A stretch of 51,263 nucleotides of DNA, from assembly GCA_944392515.1 (NCBI GenBank), contig CALXWV010000004.1:1-51263 (forward strand), read 5' to 3'. This document shows, piece after piece, positions 16,891 to 26,465 of the stretch. The notes beneath the pieces are model-generated. The model saw nothing but the letters and a program-made list of their open reading frames with translations, was not told the origin of the DNA and did not search any database. The DNA is from an uncultured Clostridia bacterium (GTDB taxonomy: Bacteria > Bacillota > Clostridia > TANB77 > CAG-508). The position numbers and the translations under genes are program-made. How positions within the stretch are numbered: position 1 is the stretch's first letter; each line of letters begins with the position of its first letter.

Positions 16891-17310
16891 ATGATCATTA
16901 AAAGAATTCTCGGCGATTGTCGGGGAAAGTCAGTCGAAGTCGCAAAGCCGACTTCTGAAGTGGTTGAGATGATAGTCACTGCTGTTATGGTATCCAAAGC
17001 AGTGGGTACAGTGCAAAAGGAAGATGTTATGTGTTTAGCATACGTCTATCAAGATGCAGATGCAGATTCAGAGGATGTCGACCTTTCAGCAATGTACGGT
17101 GAATCCGGTATCATCGCCGGATTTGTCTCTGACGGTATAAACGCCATTGGAGACAATCCTGCAGGTACTGGCAAAATAAACTCTATTGAACTCCTCATTT
17201 CGAGGAAAGGTTTCGTTGTTGAAGTTAAAATTAACTTTGACAATGGGACAAGTGTAAAATTCGATAAGTTATCAAGACCGTTCTGTAGGATTCTTGGCAG
17301 GCTAAAATAA
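16891..17310 (+). CDS. Unrecognised 139-aa protein of foreign composition (cassette 2)
   Basis: I do not recognise it. It has a basic start (MIIKRILGDCRGK), a hydrophobic helix near 24-42, an acidic DADADSEDVDL run near 55, then a Gly-rich domain ending in beta-like segments (IELLISRKGFVVEVKINFD). No signal peptide is clear. Third positions are G/C-rich (gtc, ggc, gcc, gag), unlike the flanking genes. CAGGAGG precedes the ATG at 16891; an upstream in-frame ATG at 16822 lies before the promoter. It is a single-gene unit with its own promoter and a GC-rich terminator. Confidence 0.72.
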   Translation: MIIKRILGDCRGKSVEVAKPTSEVVEMIVTAVMVSKAVGTVQKEDVMCLAYVYQDADADSEDVDLSAMYGESGIIAGFVSDGINAIGDNPAGTGKINSIELLISRKGFVVEVKINFDNGTSVKFDKLSRPFCRILGRLK

Positions 17311-17318
17311 GCACCAAC

Positions 17319-17345
17319 CCCCGAGGTTCACCTGGACCTCAGGGG
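17319..17345 (+). terminator. GC-rich terminator of cassette 2
   Basis: CCCC-GAGGT (17319-17327) pairs with ACCTC-GGGG (17336-17345, one bulged A), followed by ATTTATTTTATT. The GC content contrasts with the AT-rich terminators of host genes. Confidence 0.8.
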
Positions 17346-17357
17346 CGATTTATTTTA

Positions 17358-17519
17358 TTAAAAAACATTTATAAATATAATTAAGTATGCTATTGAAAAA
17401 CAAATTCCACCTATTACATCACTCGCATAGTGAACTCCTAAATATATTCTACTTAAACATATGATTAGTATTAATATGCTTAAAATAGTGCATAAAGTAT
17501 ATTTTATATTCTTCCATTT
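17358..17519 (-). pseudogene. PAP2-family phosphatase remnant, C-terminal end only
   Basis: 53 codons open from just after a TAA at 17520-17522 to a TAA at 17358-17360. The deduced peptide holds RIYLGVHYASDVIGG, the third conserved PAP2 motif with its His and Asp, followed by a last hydrophobic helix. The N-terminal domain and start codon are missing, and no matching sequence lies upstream, so this is a truncated relic. Confidence 0.7.
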
Positions 17520-17555
17520 TTATTTTCTATTTTTCTCTATTTATTTTTAAATAAA

Positions 17556-17600
17556 AAATATATGTTTTCATATTTTTATTTAATATAAAAACATATATTT
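17556..17600 (-). terminator. Terminator of clpX
   Basis: Perfect 13-bp arms AAATATATGTTTT/AAAACATATATTT (17556-17568, 17588-17600), 5 bases after the clpX stop, with an AT-rich tail. Confidence 0.65.
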
Positions 17601-17605
17601 ATTTT

Positions 17606-18910
17606 TTATGCAGTTTCTTTTGCTTCAGTTTTATGCCTTTTTACTTTTTTAGGTTTTTCTACTCTATTTTCATCTATTTCTACTTCTGGTTTTTCTTTAC
17701 CTAAAACTGTATCTTTTGTAATTGTACATTTAACAATTTTAGGATTTGAAGGTATATCATACATAACATCCCTCATTGTTTCTTCCATTATAGAACGTAA
17801 ACCTCTTGCTCCTGTTTTTCTTTCTATAGCTTTATCTACTATTGCCTCTAATGCATCATCAGTAAACTCTAAGTCTACTCCGTCCATTTCAAGAAGTTTT
17901 TTGTATTGTTTAACTAAAGCATTTTTAGGTTTTGTCATAATATCTATAAGTGCATTTCTATCTAATTCTCTTAAAGTTGCTATAATTGGTAATCTTCCTA
18001 CAAATTCTGGAATTAGACCAAATTTCAATAAGTCTTGTGGTAACATTTGTTCATATACTTTATATTTATCTATTTCTTTAGCACTTTGTATATTTGTACC
18101 AAATCCTATAGCTTTTTTACCTATTCTTTCACCTATTATTTTGTCTAATCCTTCAAAAGCACCTCCACATATGAATAATATATTAGAAGTATTAATTTGT
18201 AAAAATTCTTGATGTGGATGTTTTCTTCCTCCTTGTGGTGGTACTGATGCTACTGTTCCTTCTACTATTTTAAGTAGCGCTTGTTGTACACCTTCACCAC
18301 TAACATCTCTTGTTATTGATGGATTTTCAGATTTTCTTGAAATCTTATCTATCTCATCAATATATATAATTCCTTTTTCAGCTTTTTCTATATTATAGTC
18401 TGCTGCTTGAATTAATTTTAAAAGAATATTTTCAACATCTTCTCCAACATAACCTGCTTCTGTAAGAGTAGTTGCATCTGCTATTGCAAATGGAACTTTT
18501 AATATTTTTGCAAGTGTTTGAGCTAAAAATGTTTTTCCACAACCTGTAGGTCCAAGTAAAAGTACATTACTTTTTTGTATTTCAACATCATCATCTGTTT
18601 TTTCTTCTTCACTGTTTATACGTTTGTAATGGTTATATACTGCAACTGACAATGTTTTCTTAGCTTCATCTTGACCTATTACATATTCATCTAAAATTTT
18701 CCTAATTTCCTCAGGAGTAGGTAATTTTTCTTCCTCATTTAATGTATATCTGTCATCAAATTCTTCAAAATCATCTGTTTCTAATATGTTGTTACATACC
18801 TGAATACATTCATTACAAATATATACTCCAGGACCTGCAACCATTTTATGAACACTCTCTTGTGGTTTTCCACAAAAAGAGCATCTTATACTTTGAGTCT
18901 TTTTTGGCAT
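17606..18910 (-). CDS. clpX: ATP-dependent protease ATP-binding subunit ClpX
   Basis: AAA+ unfoldase that feeds substrates to ClpP. 434 residues, normal length. N-terminal zinc domain with Cys10, Cys13, Cys32, Cys35; Walker A GPTGCGKT near 119; Walker B IIYIDEID; the pore loop segment GYVGEDVE; the IGF loop (KKAIGFG) needed for ClpP docking; and the C-terminal sensor-2 GARGLRSI. Gene order tig-clpP-clpX is the classic arrangement. The start has AAAGGAAAG upstream. A weak promoter may lie in the 98-base clpP-clpX gap. Confidence 0.97.
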   Translation of the reverse strand: MPKKTQSIRCSFCGKPQESVHKMVAGPGVYICNECIQVCNNILETDDFEEFDDRYTLNEEEKLPTPEEIRKILDEYVIGQDEAKKTLSVAVYNHYKRINSEEEKTDDDVEIQKSNVLLLGPTGCGKTFLAQTLAKILKVPFAIADATTLTEAGYVGEDVENILLKLIQAADYNIEKAEKGIIYIDEIDKISRKSENPSITRDVSGEGVQQALLKIVEGTVASVPPQGGRKHPHQEFLQINTSNILFICGGAFEGLDKIIGERIGKKAIGFGTNIQSAKEIDKYKVYEQMLPQDLLKFGLIPEFVGRLPIIATLRELDRNALIDIMTKPKNALVKQYKKLLEMDGVDLEFTDDALEAIVDKAIERKTGARGLRSIMEETMRDVMYDIPSNPKIVKCTITKDTVLGKEKPEVEIDENRVEKPKKVKRHKTEAKETA

Positions 18911-19008
18911 AATAAATCTTTCCTTTCATAGTCACTCATTTTCTTATGTTCATATTATATCGTAATTATAATAATTTATTAATAAATATTTACATTAAGT
19001 AATATTTA

Positions 19009-19623
19009 TTATTTTCTTTTATCCATTATTCCATCAATTAGACCATATTTTAAAGCTTCTTCAGCTGTCATATAGTGGTCTCTTTCTGTATCTCTTTCTA
19101 TTACATCAATTGGTTGACCTGTTCTTTCACTTAATAATTTGTTAATTTTTTCTCTAGTCTTTATCATTTGGTCTGCATGAATTTTAATTTCTGTTGCTTG
19201 ACCAGAAAGTCCTCCACCTTGGCCACCTATTAATGGTTGATGTATAAGAATTTCTGCATTTGGTGTAGCAAATCTTTTTCCTTTTTCGCCTGATGCTAAA
19301 AGTACAGCTCCCATACTTGCTGCCATACCTACACATATTGTAGTTACAGGACATTTGATATAATTCATTGTATCTACTATACCAAATCCATCTGAAACTG
19401 ATCCTCCTGGTGAATTTATGTATAAAGATATTTCTTTATCTGGATCTTCTGATTCTAAGAATAGCATTTGTGCTATTACTAAACTTGCTGATGTTTGATT
19501 AACATCTTCACTTAAAAATATTATTCTATCTTTTAATAGTCTTGAGAAAATATCGTATGATCTTTCTCCTCTTGCTGATTGTTCAATAACATATGGTACT
19601 AAACTATCATTAAAGTCTTTCAT
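19009..19623 (-). CDS. clpP: ATP-dependent Clp protease proteolytic subunit
   Basis: 204-residue serine protease forming the tetradecameric Clp chamber. The catalytic triad is visible: Ser103 in GMAASMGAV, His128 in LIHQP and Asp182 in TERDHYM. The N-terminal [13 protein letters not shown] motif is standard. It has its own consensus promoter downstream of the tig terminator. A small AAGGC-TTT-GCCTT hairpin lies just before the SD. No CtsR or CIRCE operator is visible. Confidence 0.97.
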   Translation of the reverse strand: MKDFNDSLVPYVIEQSARGERSYDIFSRLLKDRIIFLSEDVNQTSASLVIAQMLFLESEDPDKEISLYINSPGGSVSDGFGIVDTMNYIKCPVTTICVGMAASMGAVLLASGEKGKRFATPNAEILIHQPLIGGQGGGLSGQATEIKIHADQMIKTREKINKLLSERTGQPIDVIERDTERDHYMTAEEALKYGLIDGIMDKRK

Positions 19624-19719
19624 AATATATCCTTTCCTAAGGCAAAGCCTTATTTAAATAAATTTCTAATAAAGTATTTTCTGACTATTGTAAATTATCA
19701 GAATTAATAATACTAACAT

Positions 19720-19748
19720 ATTATATATATTTTTTTATAAGATATCAA
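19720..19748 (-). promoter_or_regulatory. Sigma-A promoter of clpP
   Basis: TTGATA (19743-19748), 17 bases, TATAAT (19720-19725) on the minus strand, downstream of the tig terminator. Confidence 0.75.
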
Positions 19749-19765
19749 CCCTTTTTGAAAGAAAA

Positions 19766-19797
19766 AGTTAGAGATATTATAATATTTATCTCCAACT
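19766..19797 (-). terminator. Intrinsic terminator of tig
   Basis: An 11-bp stem with one G-U pair (19766-19776, 19787-19797) followed on the minus strand by TTTTTCTTT. It separates tig from clpP. Confidence 0.85.
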
Positions 19798-19830
19798 TTC
19801 CCCATTTACTACATTTATTTAGTTCATTTA

Positions 19831-21120
19831 TTATTTCTTAGATATTTTTGCGTTATCTACTATTAATTTTACTGCTTGTTCTGTTTTAGAGCCTTCAGCT
19901 AAATAATTTTTAAGTTCTTCATTTTTTTCTAAGTCTTCAACTTTTTTGTTATATTGTTTAGCCATTTCTTCTATTTTTTCTTTGATGTATTTTTCATCTT
20001 CTTTTATTTTTTCATCTTTTACTATTTGTTCAAGAACTAATCTTGTTTTAACATTCTTTTCAGCTTGTTCTTTATAGTCTTTTCTAAAGTCAGCTTCTGT
20101 TTTCCCCATCATTTTTAGATATTGTTCTAAGTTAAGTCCTTGATAGCTTAGTCTTTGGTCTAAGTTTTGCATAATATTATCTATTTCTAATTCAATCATT
20201 CCTTCTGGAATTTCTATGTTAGTATTTTTGCAAACTTCTTCTAAAGCAGCATCTTCTGTTTCATGTTTTGCTCTTTCTTCATTTTCTTTTTGCATTTTTT
20301 CTTTGATGCTGTTTTTTAATTCTTCTAAAGTATCAAATTCACTAACATCTTTAGCAAATTCATCATCTATTGTTGGCATTTGTTTTTCTTTAATTGCATA
20401 TAATACAACATGGAATGTAGCTTCTTTACCAGCTAAGTCTTTAGAGAAATAATCTTTAGGGAATGTAACTTTGATGTCTTTTTCTTCACCAATTTTCATT
20501 CCGATTATTTGGTCTTCAAATCCTGGTATAAATGTTTTGCTTCCAATTGTTAATTCATGATTTTCTGCTTTTCCACCTTCGAAAGCTTTGCCATCAACGA
20601 AGCCTTCAAAGTCTATTGTTACTATATCTTTATCTTTAACTTCTCTATCTTCTACTGTAACAATTCTCGAATTATGTTCAGCCATATGATTTATTTCATG
20701 GTTTATATCTTCATCAGTTACTTTATATTCAATTTTCTTTAATGGAATTTCTTTATATTTCCCAAGTTTAACTTCTGGTTTTGTAGCAACTATTGCTGTG
20801 AATATAAGGTCTTTACCTTTTTCCATTTGAACAACATCTATTTGTGGTCTGCTGGCTACTTCTATTTTATTTTCTGTTACTTCTTCATCATAAACAACTG
20901 GAGCTAATTCATTAAATGCATCCTCATAAAAGATGTTATCTCCATAGTATCTTTCTACTATTTTAAAAGGTGCCTTTCCTTTTCTAAATCCTGGAATATT
21001 GAAGTATTTAGCACTCTTCTTAAATACATCCATTATTGCTTCTTCAAATCTTGAAGCTGGTACTGTAAATGTTAATTTTAGTTCATTTTTATTTTCTGTT
21101 TTTTCTTGTTTTAAGCTCAT
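19831..21120 (-). CDS. tig: Trigger factor (ribosome-associated chaperone and prolyl isomerase)
   Basis: 429 residues, usual length. The N-terminal ribosome-binding domain has the signature GFRKGKAPFKIVERYYG near residue 41, the FKBP-type isomerase domain spans about 150-240 (VTIDFEGFVDGKAFEGG...FIPGFEDQIIGM), and the rest is the helical C-terminal chaperone domain. It is the first gene of the tig-clpP-clpX group, but is closed off by its own terminator. AAGGA precedes the ATG. Confidence 0.97.
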   Translation of the reverse strand: MSLKQEKTENKNELKLTFTVPASRFEEAIMDVFKKSAKYFNIPGFRKGKAPFKIVERYYGDNIFYEDAFNELAPVVYDEEVTENKIEVASRPQIDVVQMEKGKDLIFTAIVATKPEVKLGKYKEIPLKKIEYKVTDEDINHEINHMAEHNSRIVTVEDREVKDKDIVTIDFEGFVDGKAFEGGKAENHELTIGSKTFIPGFEDQIIGMKIGEEKDIKVTFPKDYFSKDLAGKEATFHVVLYAIKEKQMPTIDDEFAKDVSEFDTLEELKNSIKEKMQKENEERAKHETEDAALEEVCKNTNIEIPEGMIELEIDNIMQNLDQRLSYQGLNLEQYLKMMGKTEADFRKDYKEQAEKNVKTRLVLEQIVKDEKIKEDEKYIKEKIEEMAKQYNKKVEDLEKNEELKNYLAEGSKTEQAVKLIVDNAKISKK

Positions 21121-21220
21121 TATATATCCTTCCTTTTCTCATAAAATGCTATATTATTATACCACAAAATATGAATAAATCAAGACTTTTAATAAAAATT
21201 GATAGTATAATTTACTTTTT

Positions 21221-21252
21221 AAAGCAGAAGTGTCACCTATCACTCCTGCTTT
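21221..21252 (-). terminator. Hairpin after the metallophosphoesterase gene, possibly bidirectional
   Basis: AAAGCAG-A-AGTG (21221-21232) pairs with CACT-C-CTGCTTT (21241-21252) with one mismatch; T runs flank it on the plus side. It lies 5 bases after the stop of the minus-strand gene. Confidence 0.65.
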
Positions 21253-21257
21253 TTTAT

Positions 21258-22016
21258 TTATCTAACTTTATATAATTTAAATTCTAAATAATCACAACTT
21301 ACTAATTTAAAATTAATGTTTTCTATTATTCCTTCAAGAGCTTCCTTATGTGATTCTCCATGTAGATGACCATATAAGCAAGTTTTAACATTATACTCTT
21401 TCATTATTTTGACATAATTAGATATCTTTAATTTATTAGTATTTTCACTTTTATTACTTTTTGGATCATAATTTACATCTTCTAACTTATTTATTTCTTC
21501 AGCTACTATTGGTGGATAATGCATTAAACAAATTATTTCTTTATCTCCAAAACTATCTACTCCACTTTGCAAAGAAATCTTAAGTCTTTCTTCTTCTCTG
21601 TGATTCATTTTTATTCCATTTTCTGTATCATTTAATGCCCAACCTCTAGTTCCTGCTATTATTTTATCTTCAAATAAATAACTGTTATTATATACAAAAT
21701 CAATATTGCTAAATTTATTTTCTTCTATAAATTCTCTCATTTTTGCAAGAGTTGTCCACCAGTAATCATGGTTTCCTTTAAGTAAAAGTTTTTTTCCTGG
21801 TAAATCATTTAAAAATTTAAAGTCTTCATACATATCTTTTAAATGCATTTCCCACGAAAAATCTCCTGGAAGTAAAACTAAATCATCATTAGATACAGTC
21901 TTTTCCCAGTTTTCCTTTATTTTATGTTCATGACTTTTCCAGTTTAGACCAAATATATCCATTGGCTTCTCTTTATTTAAAGATAAGTGCAAATCACCTA
22001 TTGCATATATTGACAT
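21258..22016 (-). CDS. Calcineurin-like metallophosphoesterase
   Basis: 252-residue cytoplasmic phosphoesterase. Metal-binding motifs appear in order: GDLHLS (7-12), LLPGDFSWE near 48, LKGNHDYWW near 78, MHYPP near 165 and YGHLHGE near 220. The long insert and DFSWEM segment fit a clostridial family often annotated as serine/threonine phosphatase-like, but the substrate is unknown. GAGGAG precedes the ATG. The next gene upstream, tsaD, is 70 bases away with no terminator, so the two may be cotranscribed. Confidence 0.85.
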   Translation of the reverse strand: MSIYAIGDLHLSLNKEKPMDIFGLNWKSHEHKIKENWEKTVSNDDLVLLPGDFSWEMHLKDMYEDFKFLNDLPGKKLLLKGNHDYWWTTLAKMREFIEENKFSNIDFVYNNSYLFEDKIIAGTRGWALNDTENGIKMNHREEERLKISLQSGVDSFGDKEIICLMHYPPIVAEEINKLEDVNYDPKSNKSENTNKLKISNYVKIMKEYNVKTCLYGHLHGESHKEALEGIIENINFKLVSCDYLEFKLYKVR

Positions 22017-22086
22017 TATGTACTCCTCTTTTATTTAGTTCTTTGACTATTCATCTATTAATACATTTTTTATTGTTTTTCAAACC

Positions 22087-23073
22087 TTATAACTTTAAAT
22101 TAGGTACTGCATTTAGAGTTAAATCATCTATTTTTCCATTTATGAAATTATAATATCCTGCTGATGCTATCATCGCTGCATTATCTGTGCAAAGTTTTAA
22201 ATCTGGCATATATACTTTAATGCCATTTGTTTCTATTTTTTCAAATTCTTTTCTAATATATGAATTTGCTGAAACGCCTCCAGCAAGAACTATTTTACTA
22301 ACATTTATTTTTTGTATTGCTAATTTAACTTTTTCCATTAGCATATCTGTTACTGCTTTTTCAAAACTTGCACATAAATTTTCTTTATTTATATCTGGCT
22401 CTTTATGATGTAAATTAATTACAGCTGTTTTTATTCCACTAAAGCTAAAATCTAAACCATCTACATGTGTTTTTGGTAATTCTATATTAGCCTGGCCATT
22501 TAATGCCATTTTGTCTATTTTAGGACCTCCTGGATATCCTAATCCTATTACTCTTGCAACTTTGTCAAAAGCTTCACCTATTGCATCATCCTTAGTCCTT
22601 CCTAGTACTTCAAAATCTGTATAATCTTTTACATTAACTAATTGAGTATTTCCTCCAGACATCATTACACATAAAAAAGGTGGTTTAAGCTCTGGATAAG
22701 TAATGTAATTTGCTGCTATATGACCTTGAATATGATTAACTCCAACTAATGGCTTATTTAAAGCATAGCTTAAAGCTTTGCCATAAGATAAACCTACAAG
22801 CAAAGCTCCAACTAGTCCAGGACCATAAGTACATGCTACTGCATTTATTCTATTAAAATCTATATTTGCATCCTCAATTGCTTTTTTTGCTACATCAGAT
22901 ATATTATCTATGTGATTTCTTGAAGCAATTTCAGGTACAACTCCTCCATATACAGTATGTATTGGAATTTGTGTATTAATTACATTGGATAATATAATTC
23001 TACCATTTTTCACTACTGATACTGCTGTTTCATCACAACTTGATTCAATTCCTAGTATATATACATCCTCCAT
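22087..23073 (-). CDS. tsaD: tRNA threonylcarbamoyladenosine synthesis protein TsaD
   Basis: Transfers the threonylcarbamoyl group to A37 of ANN-decoding tRNAs together with TsaB and TsaE. 328 residues with the ASKHA fold; GIESSCDET (8-16) is the first phosphate motif, His114 and His118 in HIQGHIA are the metal ligands, and MSGGNTQL, GLGYPGGP and AGGVSAN follow. tsaB and tsaE are not in the window. AAAGGAC lies before the ATG. Confidence 0.96.
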   Translation of the reverse strand: MEDVYILGIESSCDETAVSVVKNGRIILSNVINTQIPIHTVYGGVVPEIASRNHIDNISDVAKKAIEDANIDFNRINAVACTYGPGLVGALLVGLSYGKALSYALNKPLVGVNHIQGHIAANYITYPELKPPFLCVMMSGGNTQLVNVKDYTDFEVLGRTKDDAIGEAFDKVARVIGLGYPGGPKIDKMALNGQANIELPKTHVDGLDFSFSGIKTAVINLHHKEPDINKENLCASFEKAVTDMLMEKVKLAIQKINVSKIVLAGGVSANSYIRKEFEKIETNGIKVYMPDLKLCTDNAAMIASAGYYNFINGKIDDLTLNAVPNLKL

Positions 23074-23147
23074 TTTATTGTCCTTTCATTATAGTCCTTT
23101 AATATTTTTATATAATTATTATGTGTATATATAATAATCTTTAATTT

Positions 23148-23894
23148 TTATACTAATAATCCAACAATCCAAACCATTAAGTTTAAAAGTCCTGTATTAA
23201 TTAATTTAATTATTGGGCTTATTACTAATGAGGCAAGTGGTGTTATCCATAATATTATAAATACTATATATAATATTCTTTCATGCGATTCGAACCAATC
23301 TCTTTGTCTGCTTGGAAGTAAAGCAACCAATATTTTAGAGCCATCAAGTGGTGGTAATGGTATTAGGTTAAATACTCCAAGTCCCACATTCATAGATATT
23401 ATATTTACTATTATTAATGAAACTATTTGTCCTGATTGAGATATTAAAAAAGTTCCTCCAAAAGCAAATATAAATGCATAAATTATGCTAAATATTATTG
23501 CTAATATTAGGTTTATAGCTGGACCTGCTAATGCAACTAATGCATTACCTTTTCTAATCGTAATGGTTCTATTAAAATTATTTGAATTAATTTGTACGGG
23601 TCTTCCCCATCCAAATCCTGCAAAAAGTAGCATAAGCATTCCTATTGGTTCCATATGTTTAAATGGATTTAATGTTAATCTTCCTTGCCTTCTTGGTGTA
23701 TCATCACCTAATCTATCTGCCATCCAGGCATGAGCGAACTCATGAAATGTCATTGCAATTATTACTCCTGGAATGCTTAGAACTAGTGCTAGCAAAGCTC
23801 CTGGTGAATATAAATAATATCTTAAATTTTCAGCTATTAAGATGATAACTAATATTATCATCCAAGAATTCATTCCAAATCCTCCAAAAAACAT
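23148..23894 (-). CDS. Site-2 protease family (M50) membrane metallopeptidase
   Basis: Intramembrane zinc protease of the RseP/YwhC-like group. HEFAH gives the zinc-binding HExxH and FNLIPLPPLDGSK the second conserved NPxPxLDG-like motif. About five membrane helices are visible. Three in-frame ATGs compete: 23924 has no SD; 23894 follows GTGAGGA; 23873 follows the stronger TGGAGGA, giving a 241-residue protein. I give 23894, but 23873 is about as likely. It lies 74 bases downstream of the stop of the previous gene only in reverse order, so it is the gene just upstream of tsaD. Confidence 0.85.
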   Translation of the reverse strand: MFFGGFGMNSWMIILVIILIAENLRYYLYSPGALLALVLSIPGVIIAMTFHEFAHAWMADRLGDDTPRRQGRLTLNPFKHMEPIGMLMLLFAGFGWGRPVQINSNNFNRTITIRKGNALVALAGPAINLILAIIFSIIYAFIFAFGGTFLISQSGQIVSLIIVNIISMNVGLGVFNLIPLPPLDGSKILVALLPSRQRDWFESHERILYIVFIILWITPLASLVISPIIKLINTGLLNLMVWIVGLLV

Positions 23895-23952
23895 TTGTAT
23901 TTCCTCACATATGTAAATAAACATATTCTTTCTTTTTAATATTTTATTATCT

Positions 23953-24813
23953 TTAGATTATTTTATTAAATGTATCTAATAAAATTTGATACCTAATCAT
24001 TATAATATTTTTATAAAAATCTTTTCTTATATCTTGCATACAGTCTATACCATCTATAAAGTCATTTATTTTTTCTATATTAACTTTTGGCATAATTCTT
24101 TTTATAGCATTATTGCAATCTTGATTTTTATGTTCTTTTATAAATGTCATATAATTTATCTTTTTACCATTTTCTTTAATACAAGAATAACAATTTATTG
24201 CTAAATTTTTAATTTCAACATCACTTAATTTTTTTATTTCTTCATCACCAATCATAGGATTCAAGCATGAACCACAATCATAAATTGGTGCGAACTCGGC
24301 TCTATCACTTCTTGCATTAACTAGAAGTCCCCAATTTCCGTTGTGTCTATCTGTATTTCCAATTAAGCTGTCTACTATAAACATATCCCAGAATTTTTCT
24401 TTTATATCATCTTCAATAATCATTTTCTTAGTTTCTTCAATAACTTCTAAGATATCCGAAAGCTCAGTTTCTATTTTTTTATCTGGATTACTACTTAATG
24501 CTAGACTTTCAAATTCATAAAGTATATGATTTCCATCTGTAAAATCTTCACAAGCACAAACTATTTTTTTCTTTCCATTATATGTATATGTTCCAAGTAT
24601 TGTATTTTGAGCTTTAAATCCTATTATCTTAAATATATTACTACCTACATATTCTGAGAAAGCATTATTTATATATGATATATTTTTATTTTTTTCTCTT
24701 ATTGGATCCGGAAACTTTACTAGATATTTCTTACCATTATATATTAAAGTTTTCTTTTTTTCAGATCCCTTATAATTATTAAGTTCTTCTATTGAACTAG
24801 AAAAGTCTACCAT
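23953..24813 (-). CDS. HipA/CtkA-like protein kinase
   Basis: 286 residues with the HipA-type kinase core. Likely ATP-binding Lys33 is in YLVKFP; the catalytic loop GNTDRHNGNW holds Asp155 and Asn160; and the metal-binding YDCGS holds Asp179, in the place of DFG. It lacks the N-terminal HipA_N domain, so it resembles the compact CtkA kinases. There is no adjacent HipB-like helix-turn-helix antitoxin. It sits between lysS and the M50 protease, close to both, which suggests a stable chromosomal role or a lone toxin-like kinase. Targets of relatives include aminoacyl-tRNA synthetases (HipA, GltX), which makes the lysS neighbour notable. GGAGTT precedes the ATG. Confidence 0.8.
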   Translation of the reverse strand: MVDFSSSIEELNNYKGSEKKKTLIYNGKKYLVKFPDPIREKNKNISYINNAFSEYVGSNIFKIIGFKAQNTILGTYTYNGKKKIVCACEDFTDGNHILYEFESLALSSNPDKKIETELSDILEVIEETKKMIIEDDIKEKFWDMFIVDSLIGNTDRHNGNWGLLVNARSDRAEFAPIYDCGSCLNPMIGDEEIKKLSDVEIKNLAINCYSCIKENGKKINYMTFIKEHKNQDCNNAIKRIMPKVNIEKINDFIDGIDCMQDIRKDFYKNIIMIRYQILLDTFNKII

Positions 24814-24849
24814 TATTTAACTCCTTTTAATACTATAACTATCATTTAA

Positions 24850-26337
24850 TTAATGATTATCTAGTGGTTTCATAGTTGGGAATAAAAGTACATCTCTTAT
24901 GGATGCAGAATTTGTAAGTAGCATTATAAGTCTATCTAATCCTATTCCTAATCCTCCTGTTGGTGGTAAACCTATTTCTAGTGCATTTACAAAGTCTTCA
25001 TCCATCATACCCGCTTCTTCATCACCTTTAGCTCTTGCTTCTGCTTGTTTTTTTAATCTCTCATATTGGTCTATTGGGTCATTAAGCTCTGAATAAGCAT
25101 TTCCATATTCTCTTCCACCAATAAATAATTCGAATCTTTCTGTAAGTGATGGATTATCTTTCTTTCTCTTTGTAAGTGGTGATACTTCAACAGGATAATC
25201 CATTATAAATGTAGGCTGGATTAATGTTTCTTCAACAAAAGTTTCAAAGAATTCATTTATGATATGTCCTCTTGTTGTTTTACCTTCTTCTAATTGAACA
25301 CCTTTTTCATCAGCAAGTTTTCTTGCTTCTTCATCTGTTTTTACTTCATTAAAGTCTATTCCTGTTTTTTCTTTAATAGCATCTATCATTGTTATTCTCT
25401 TCCAAGGTGTAGATAAATCAATATCTAATCCTTGATAATTTATTTTTAATGTTCCATTTACTTTCATACATAATCTAGTTATTATCTCTTCAGATATATC
25501 CATCATATCATGATAATCTTCATATGCTGCATAAAGTTCTACATTTGTAAATTCAGGATTATGCTTAATATCCATACCTTCATTTCTAAAGTTTCTACAT
25601 ACTTCGTATACTTTATCAAATCCACCAACTATTAATCTTTTTAAGTTAAGCTCTGGTGCTATTCTTAAATACATATCTATGTCTAATGTGTTATGGTGTG
25701 TTTCAAATGGTCTTGCAGCATCACCAGTAATTAAATTATTTAAAATTGGTGTTTCTACTTCTAGATATCCTTTTTCATCAAGAATATTTCTTAACTCTTT
25801 TATTATCATACTTCTTTTTATGAAAGTATCTTTTACTTCTGGATTTACTATTAAATCTACATATCTTTGTCTATATCTTAAATCTGTATCTTTTAAACCA
25901 TGGAATTTTTCTGGAAGTGGCTTTAAAGATTTAGTAAGCAGTGTTACTTCTTTTGCATGTATAGATATTTCTCCTGTACGTGTTTTAAATACAAATCCAG
26001 TTACTCCAATAATATCTCCAATATCATCTTCTTTAAATTGTTTATAACTTTCTTCTCCTAAGTCATTAATACTTACATAACTTTGTATTTTTCCTTCACC
26101 ATCTTGAATATGACAAAAAGAAGCCTTTCCCATTATTCTTTTTGCCATTAATCTACCTGCTATTGTTACATCTTTACCTTCTAATTCATCATAATTATCT
26201 ATAATTTGTTTTGTAGTATGAGTTCTATTAAATTTAGTAATTTGAAAAGGATCCTTTCCTTCTGCTCTTAACTTATCTAATTTTTCTCTTCTTACCATCA
26301 TTAAATGATCCATATCTAATTCTTGATTTTCGTCCAT
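24850..26337 (-). CDS. lysS: Lysyl-tRNA synthetase, class II
   Basis: Charges tRNA-Lys. About 495 residues. The N-terminal OB-fold anticodon-binding domain (about 55-160, [11 protein letters not shown]) is followed by the class II core: motif 1 ([20 protein letters not shown]), motif 2 ([22 protein letters not shown]) and motif 3 ([13 protein letters not shown]). AAAGGA lies immediately before an ATG at 26346, too close to use it, and at proper spacing from the ATG at 26337, which I prefer. No T-box or other riboswitch fits in the 119-base upstream gap. Confidence 0.97.
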   Translation of the reverse strand: MDENQELDMDHLMMVRREKLDKLRAEGKDPFQITKFNRTHTTKQIIDNYDELEGKDVTIAGRLMAKRIMGKASFCHIQDGEGKIQSYVSINDLGEESYKQFKEDDIGDIIGVTGFVFKTRTGEISIHAKEVTLLTKSLKPLPEKFHGLKDTDLRYRQRYVDLIVNPEVKDTFIKRSMIIKELRNILDEKGYLEVETPILNNLITGDAARPFETHHNTLDIDMYLRIAPELNLKRLIVGGFDKVYEVCRNFRNEGMDIKHNPEFTNVELYAAYEDYHDMMDISEEIITRLCMKVNGTLKINYQGLDIDLSTPWKRITMIDAIKEKTGIDFNEVKTDEEARKLADEKGVQLEEGKTTRGHIINEFFETFVEETLIQPTFIMDYPVEVSPLTKRKKDNPSLTERFELFIGGREYGNAYSELNDPIDQYERLKKQAEARAKGDEEAGMMDEDFVNALEIGLPPTGGLGIGLDRLIMLLTNSASIRDVLLFPTMKPLDNH

Positions 26338-26465
26338 TAATCTCATTTCCTTTCTGTACTCAAAATTATGGTATTATTATACCTTAAATTCCACTTTTTG
26401 TAAACCTCTTAATATTATTTAAATAGATAAAATTTTATCGTCTTAAGATTCATAAATTTACTTTA

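Noticed and set aside
19624..19765. CtsR or HrcA (CIRCE) operator before clpP
   Set aside because: Neither the GGTCAAA heptad repeat nor the TTAGCACTC dyad is present.
23953..24813. HipBA toxin-antitoxin pair
   Set aside because: No helix-turn-helix partner is encoded on either side.
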